Positions 6,258-9,309 of a stretch of DNA of 9,309 nucleotides are shown one piece after another (positions within the stretch are counted from its first letter, which is position 1; each line of letters opens with the position of its first letter). A program made the translations under genes and the position numbers. Source of the stretch: Patescibacteria group bacterium UBA3458 (GTDB lineage: Bacteria > Patescibacteriota > Minisyncoccia > Phycocordibacterales > UBA2100); NCBI GenBank assembly GCA_002378745.1, contig DFRR01000002.1:34868-44176 (forward strand). Direction: 5' to 3'. Below the pieces are notes generated by a model. That model did not search any database, was not told where the DNA came from, and saw nothing but the letters and a program-made list of their open reading frames with translations.

Positions 6258-6360
6258 GCATTTCCGTCTTAGCCGACTGCACTAACGCTCCTCGCGTCGC
6301 GAAGTGCGCGGCATAAATTCGGAATTGTCGCTTTACTCCGTAAAGCTCTGTTCCTCATTT

Positions 6361-6384
6361 AAAAATTGACCTCGTATAAAGGTC
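6361..6384 (-). terminator. Weak terminator-like hairpin in the S14 leader (possible attenuator)
   Basis: On the minus strand GACCT, a 7-nt loop and AGGTC are followed by AATTTTT. The stem is only 5 bp and the T tract short, so it would be a weak terminator alone. Its 5' arm is also the 3' arm of the long-range helix with 6455-6462, so the two cannot form together. This is the usual geometry of an attenuator and anti-terminator. Confidence 0.35.
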
Positions 6385-6476
6385 GTTCATGTCGGTTCAC
6401 TGCAAGAAGCGGTGACTCACGGACGTGCAATCCTACTTGCACACATGAAACTGTGACCTTCAATCAGGTGCCGAGC

Positions 6477-6505
6477 ATGGTACCTGAACCGCAAGCGTAT
6501 GTCAA
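6477..6505 (-). promoter_or_regulatory. Promoter for S14-SecY operon half
   Basis: Minus strand: perfect -35 TTGACA (6500-6505), a 17-nt spacer, and -10 TACCAT (6477-6482; four of six consensus bases). The predicted start is near 6470. The -35 overlaps the final bases of the L5 terminator, so the old transcript ends exactly where a new one can begin. Hexamers and spacing are seen directly; activity is inferred. Confidence 0.65.
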
Positions 6506-6537
6506 CAAAAAATCGCCCTAGTGGGCGATTTTTTGTT
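6504..6537 (-). terminator. Rho-independent terminator overlapping the L5 stop
   Basis: A perfect 15-bp stem (6504-6518 with 6523-6537) and a 4-nt loop. Minus-strand RNA reads a GC core, CGCCC/GGGCG, then six T. The left arm begins within the L5 stop codon. It should end the S3-to-L5 transcript and splits a normally continuous S10/spc operon. Confidence 0.85.
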
Positions 6538-7069
6538 ATTTCTTGAGTGGGAGTCCGAGTTCTCGGAGAAGTGCCTCTGCTTCGTCCTTTGTCTTTGCGG
6601 TGGTAACCAGTGTGACACCGAGTCCGAATACGTCCTTGAGGTCCTCATCAGCGGTTTCAGGGAAGATAGTGTGCTCACGAATACCGATAGTGTAGTTCCC
6701 CATCTCATCAATAGCGCTAGCCTCAAGACCGCGGAAGTCACGAGTTCGTGGCAATGCAATGTGAATGAGGCGGTCAAGGAAGTCTTCCATGCGCTTTCCA
6801 CGAAGCGTTACTGAGTACCCGATGATTGATCCTTCGCGAAGTTTGAATGTCGCAATAGACTTCTTTGCCGCATTTGCCTTTGGCTTTTGCCCGGTAATCT
6901 GAGCTAGCCGATCAATAACTACCTCAATCTTATTCTTGTCTTTCATTGACCCAACCTTTGCTGAGACAACAATCTTCTGAAGTCGTGGTGTTTGCATAAC
7001 ACTCTTGTACCCAAAACGATCTTTGAGCGTTCCAAACATGCGTGCTTGTTTTTCGGTGATTGTTTCCAT
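6536..7069 (-). CDS. rplE: 50S ribosomal protein L5
   Basis: Binds 5S rRNA in the central protuberance and contacts P-site tRNA. The 177-residue product has the L5 landmarks TPRLQKIVVSAKVG (27-40), ITGQKPKANAAKKSIATFKL (58-77), REGSIIGYSVTLRGKRMEDF (78-97), and RDFRGLEASAIDEMGNYTIG (109-128). It ends with the VTLVTTAKTKDEAEALLREL helix. The segment normally rich in N-M-G-V-G is SAKVGSMKDKN here, a modest divergence. It begins 1 nt after the L24 stop. The last codons run into a strong terminator, so it is the final gene of its transcript, unlike the usual order where S14 follows directly. Confidence 0.97.
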   Translation of the reverse strand: METITEKQARMFGTLKDRFGYKSVMQTPRLQKIVVSAKVGSMKDKNKIEVVIDRLAQITGQKPKANAAKKSIATFKLREGSIIGYSVTLRGKRMEDFLDRLIHIALPRTRDFRGLEASAIDEMGNYTIGIREHTIFPETADEDLKDVFGLGVTLVTTAKTKDEAEALLRELGLPLKK

Positions 7070-7070
7070 A

Positions 7071-7379
7071 CTACTTTATTACGCTACCACTTTTCTTAGC
7101 AACACGAGTTCGTACGCCATCTTTGCGTTCGATACCCACACGTGTTGGCTTTCCGCTCTTTGGATCAGCAAGTGCAACATTTGAAACGTGAATCGGCAAT
7201 GTTTTATCAATAATCTGTCCGCTTTCGCTGCTGCGGCGAGCTCGTTGGTGACGCTTAACCACGTGCACACCCTCTACGATGACTTGGTCAAGCTCAGGAA
7301 GTACACGCAAAACGGTACCGGACACGCCTTTGTCCTTTCCTGCAATCACTACTACTTTGTCTCCTTTCTTTATCTTCAT
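7071..7379 (-). CDS. rplX: 50S ribosomal protein L24
   Basis: An assembly-initiating large-subunit protein that binds the 5' region of 23S rRNA. The 102-residue product starts with a KOW motif, KGDKVVVIAGKDKGVSGTVL (5-24). It goes on with the loop VHVVKRHQRAR (38-48), the conserved PIHVSNVALADPKSGKPTRV (62-81), and a basic C-terminus. It is 2 nt after L14 and 1 nt before L5. The start is preceded by GTATAAAT, with no Shine-Dalgarno sequence. Complete. Confidence 0.97.
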   Translation of the reverse strand: MKIKKGDKVVVIAGKDKGVSGTVLRVLPELDQVIVEGVHVVKRHQRARRSSESGQIIDKTLPIHVSNVALADPKSGKPTRVGIERKDGVRTRVAKKSGSVIK

Positions 7380-7381
7380 AT

Positions 7382-7753
7382 TTATACTACTTCAGGTGCC
7401 AACGACACGATTTTCTGATATCCGCGTTCTGCAATTTCTCGCGGAATTGGTCCGAATACACGGTTTGCCTTTGGCTCTTTCTTTCCCTTTTCAACAATTA
7501 CGACTGCGTTCTCATCGAAACGAATGTATGAACCATCACGGCGACGGAACGGCTGTGTCTGGCGCACGATAACAGCACGAAGCACATCCTTCTTCTTTAC
7601 TGCCTTTCGTGGCTCTGCACTTTGCACAGAAAGCACTACTTCGTCACCAATGCGAGCATATCGACGCTTTGAACCACCAAGTACTTTGAATACGCGACCG
7701 ATGCGACCGCCTGAGTTATCTGTGATTTTTACAATTGTTTGTGGTTGAATCAT
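7382..7753 (-). CDS. rplN: 50S ribosomal protein L14
   Basis: Large-subunit protein at the subunit interface (bridge B8). At 123 residues it has the family length. It shows KITDNSGGRIGRVFKVLGGS (9-28; most bacteria have DNSGAK), RRYARIGDEVVLSV, the RRRDGSYIRFDENAVVIV segment (70-87), and the C-terminal signature FGPIPREIAERGYQKIVSLA. It starts 5 nt after S17; TAAGGCGT precedes ATG, and its AAGG is too close to be a good ribosome-binding site. Complete and ordinary. Confidence 0.97.
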   Translation of the reverse strand: MIQPQTIVKITDNSGGRIGRVFKVLGGSKRRYARIGDEVVLSVQSAEPRKAVKKKDVLRAVIVRQTQPFRRRDGSYIRFDENAVVIVEKGKKEPKANRVFGPIPREIAERGYQKIVSLAPEVV

Positions 7754-7758
7754 ACGCC

Positions 7759-8022
7759 TTACTTAACTGCCGTTTCGTTGCTCTCGATAACGAAATTCTT
7801 TCGCTTTGAAATCGGACGTGTCTCCCGGATAACTACCTTGTCGCCTACAGACGCGGTGTTTGCCGGGTCGTGCACGAGATAGTTCTTAACCTGCTTGATA
7901 AACTTTTTGTACTTTGGATGTTGCACGTACCGTGCGACAGCAACCTTTGCCGTGTCTTTCATAGCAGTACCAATGACGGTCCCACGCAAGATCTTTCCTT
8001 TTTGTTCGTTAGTATCTTTCAT
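7759..8022 (-). CDS. rpsQ: 30S ribosomal protein S17
   Basis: A primary 16S rRNA-binding protein of the 30S body with an OB fold. The 87-residue product contains GKILRGTVIGTAMKDTAKVA (9-28), the HPKYKKFIKQVKNYLVHDP loop (35-53) and GDKVVIRETRPISKRKNFVI (61-80), where the RPxSKxKxF pattern is the S17 signature. It lies 6 nt after L29 and 5 nt before L14, in the conserved L16-L29-S17-L14 order. The bases before the ATG are ATTTGT, with no Shine-Dalgarno sequence. Confidence 0.97.
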   Translation of the reverse strand: MKDTNEQKGKILRGTVIGTAMKDTAKVAVARYVQHPKYKKFIKQVKNYLVHDPANTASVGDKVVIRETRPISKRKNFVIESNETAVK

Positions 8023-8028
8023 ACAAAT

Positions 8029-8220
8029 TTATTCTGTGCGCTGTGCGCGCCGGTTGAGTTCGGTAAGAATGTGCGCAATGTCTCTGCGTGTATTGCGTCC
8101 TTCGCGCACATTTCGTGTTCGTGAACCGGCACTCGCGAAACGAAATGAGCGAAGCTCCTCGCGCTTCTCTTTCAGCGTCTTCTCCAAATCTGCAACACTT
8201 TTCTTCTGTAAATCTTTCAT
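8029..8220 (-). CDS. rpmC: 50S ribosomal protein L29
   Basis: Small helical-hairpin protein by the polypeptide exit tunnel, part of the docking site for trigger factor and SRP. At 63 residues it has two helices: a charged first helix with LEKTLKEKREELRSFRFASA (12-31), then RNVREGRNTRRDIAHILTEL (35-54), which matches the L29 R-x-x-RRDIAR-x-x-T pattern. It sits between L16 and S17 with 5- and 6-nt gaps. Its start is preceded by ACGCAT. The small size is normal for the family. Confidence 0.96.
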   Translation of the reverse strand: MKDLQKKSVADLEKTLKEKREELRSFRFASAGSRTRNVREGRNTRRDIAHILTELNRRAQRTE

Positions 8221-8225
8221 ATGCG

Positions 8226-8645
8226 TTATCGAGCAACAATCTTAGTCTTCATTGGCATCTTCATACCAGCCTTGCGAAGCGCTTCACGTGCAACTTCTTC
8301 TGATACACCGTCAACTTCAAACAAAATGCGCCCTGCGCGAACGTCCATTACGTATCCTTGCGGGTCGCCCTTTCCCTTACCCATTCCTACTTCCGCAGCT
8401 TTTGCAGTGAATGGTCGGTCTGGGAAGATACGTATCCAGAGCTTTCCGAGCTTTCCGATGGTACGGTTAATAACCTTTCGTGATGCTTCGATTTGGTTTG
8501 AAGTAACGCGAGCTTGCCCCATTGCCTTGAGACCGTATGAACCGAACGATACGTCGAGTCCACGTGTCTCAGGACGCGCAAGTTTCTTAGCGCTCTGACG
8601 CCCTGTCTGCCACTTTCGGTGTTTTGCTTTCTTAGGAAACAACAT
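8226..8645 (-). CDS. rplP: 50S ribosomal protein L16
   Basis: Large-subunit protein near the peptidyl-transferase centre and A-site tRNA. The 139-residue product starts MLFPKKAKHRKWQTGR, close to the standard L16 opening. It carries the SFGSYGLKAMGQARVTSNQI block (34-53), KLWIRIFPDRPFTAKAAEVG (68-87), and GMGKGKGDPQGYVMDVRAGR (87-106), which holds the conserved glycine-rich loop. The segment after it, ILFEVDGVSEEVAREALRKA, is the usual C-terminal helix region. It starts 6 nt after the S3 stop. Complete, with no anomaly. Confidence 0.98.
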   Translation of the reverse strand: MLFPKKAKHRKWQTGRQSAKKLARPETRGLDVSFGSYGLKAMGQARVTSNQIEASRKVINRTIGKLGKLWIRIFPDRPFTAKAAEVGMGKGKGDPQGYVMDVRAGRILFEVDGVSEEVAREALRKAGMKMPMKTKIVAR

Positions 8646-8651
8646 ACGCGC

Positions 8652-9309
8652 TTACTTAGTGTCCTCAAAAATATCACCTCGGTAAATCCATACCTTAATA
8701 CCGATTACTCCGTATGGAAGGTATGCTTTCTCCTTTGCAAAATCGATGTCTGCACGGAATGTCTGCAATGGAATGCGGCCACGCTTTATTTCTTCGCGAC
8801 GAGACATTTCAGCACCACCAAGACGTCCGGCAAGCGCAATGCGCACTCCTTTTACGTCACGGTTTGCCATGACCTTCTCAATCGTCTGCTTCAAAATACG
8901 TCGGTGTGGCATACGCTTCTCAAGCCCTTCTGCGATCATGTACGCAACAACTGCAGCGTGTGACTCAGGAGAGCGAACTTCTTCAACATCAAGCGTTACC
9001 TTTGGAAGTTCAACGCCGAGACGGAGCTTGCGAAGGTGTTTAGCGATGTCGGCAAGAATCTTCTGAGTACCCTCTCCCGAGCGTCCAATAACCATACCCG
9101 GTCGTGATGTTTTCACATTCAAGCGAAGTTCCTTCTCACCACGCTCAATTTCTACTGAGGTAACGTACAAACCACGCAGTCGCTTTGTGAGGTATGCGCG
9201 AAGCGCCGTATCGATTCGCAAATTCTCTCGATACTGCTTTGCATTCGTGCCAAACCAGCGTGACTTCCAGTCACGAATGATACCAAGGCGATGTGCGTAT
9301 GGATGTACT
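8652..9309 (-). CDS. rpsC: 30S ribosomal protein S3 (first few codons outside window)
   Basis: Small-subunit protein at the mRNA entry site, with helicase-like action on mRNA. The frame is open to the window edge: 29 codons upstream of the first internal start-like TTG (9221) read VHPYAHRLGIIRDWKSRWFG and on. This matches the S3 N-terminus, so only about four residues (normally M-G-x-K) are missing. The 218 visible residues hold a type II KH domain with GRSG at 74-77 in GMVIGRSGEG, and the C-terminal domain with RREEIKRGRIPLQTFRADID, AYLPYGVIGIKVWIYRGDIF. It is followed after 6 nt by L16. A start at 9221 would cut into the conserved N-terminus and is rejected. Confidence 0.98.
   Translation of the reverse strand, partial: VHPYAHRLGIIRDWKSRWFGTNAKQYRENLRIDTALRAYLTKRLRGLYVTSVEIERGEKELRLNVKTSRPGMVIGRSGEGTQKILADIAKHLRKLRLGVELPKVTLDVEEVRSPESHAAVVAYMIAEGLEKRMPHRRILKQTIEKVMANRDVKGVRIALAGRLGGAEMSRREEIKRGRIPLQTFRADIDFAKEKAYLPYGVIGIKVWIYRGDIFEDTK

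Larger units (their letters stand above)
6223..6470 (-). promoter_or_regulatory. Structured 5' leader of the S14-SecY transcript (candidate cis-regulatory RNA)
   Basis: This stretch has no recognisable gene. Read as minus-strand RNA from the predicted start near 6470 it holds, in order: (a) a multi-branched unit closed by 6455-6462 with 6377-6384 (8 bp including one G-U); inside it are a 7-bp helix (6443-6449 with 6386-6392), a hairpin GTGCAA-6 nt-TTGCAC (6425-6442) and a 4-bp hairpin (6397-6400 with 6412-6415); (b) a competing terminator-like hairpin at 6368-6384; (c) GCTTTAC-GGA-GTAAAGC at 6330-6346; (d) a branched GCCG/CGGC element at 6272-6312; (e) a 20-bp palindrome at 6238-6257 near the S14 start. 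The pairings are read directly. That they regulate S14 expression, perhaps through a ribosomal protein encoded in this operon, is inference. Confidence 0.5.

Noticed and set aside
6377..6462. tRNA or other known small RNA in the L5-S14 gap.
   Set aside because: The closing stem and branching suggested a cloverleaf at first, but there is no T-loop GTTCGA-type motif, no anticodon stem of the right size and no CCA-like end. No tmRNA, 5S or 6S features were seen.
1..9309. CRISPR array, insertion sequence or horizontally acquired segment.
   Set aside because: No regularly spaced direct repeats, transposase genes or target-site duplications were seen; the gene order is that of a vertically inherited ribosomal cluster.

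Overview
The window is part of the conserved ribosomal-protein (S10/spc) cluster of a small-genome bacterium, read entirely from the minus strand. Three things point to the Candidate Phyla Radiation (Patescibacteria), most likely a Parcubacteria-like lineage. There is no L30 gene between S5 and L15, with only 4 nt separating those genes. The ribosomal proteins are compact, and S14 is the short zinc-ribbon type. The secY-distal genes are divergent nucleotide kinases. The standard genetic code fits all genes; no in-frame UGA is needed. The placement is an inference from gene content and sequence, not from a tree.

Layout in transcription order (high to low coordinates). S3 (5' end cut by the window edge by about four codons), L16, L29, S17, L14, L24 and L5 are separated by 1-6 nt. 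A 15-bp perfect stem terminator overlaps the L5 stop codon. Its 3' arm runs straight into a consensus-like promoter (TTGACA, 17 nt, TACCAT). That promoter faces S14 across a leader of about 250 nt that carries no recognisable gene but is full of inverted repeats. S14, S8, L6, L18, S5, L15 and SecY follow, again tightly packed. After secY come a 53-nt inverted repeat and a second strong terminator. A last block encodes two tandem guanylate-kinase-like proteins, an adenylate kinase and methionine aminopeptidase (C-terminus cut by the window start).

Together the genes build the small- and large-subunit cores, the SecYEG channel that takes nascent membrane proteins from the ribosome, the enzymes that keep adenine and guanine nucleotides phosphorylated, and the enzyme that trims initiator methionine. 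The block is all growth-linked.

Points most worth attention: (1) the L5-S14 gap looks like a terminator/promoter boundary followed by a structured leader RNA with two mutually exclusive pairings, one of them terminator-like; this is a candidate undescribed cis-regulatory RNA. (2) Both tandem guanylate-kinase-like proteins have Glu where the essential Walker A Lys should be. (3) Almost no gene has a Shine-Dalgarno sequence, yet 13 of 17 starts have T at position -1.
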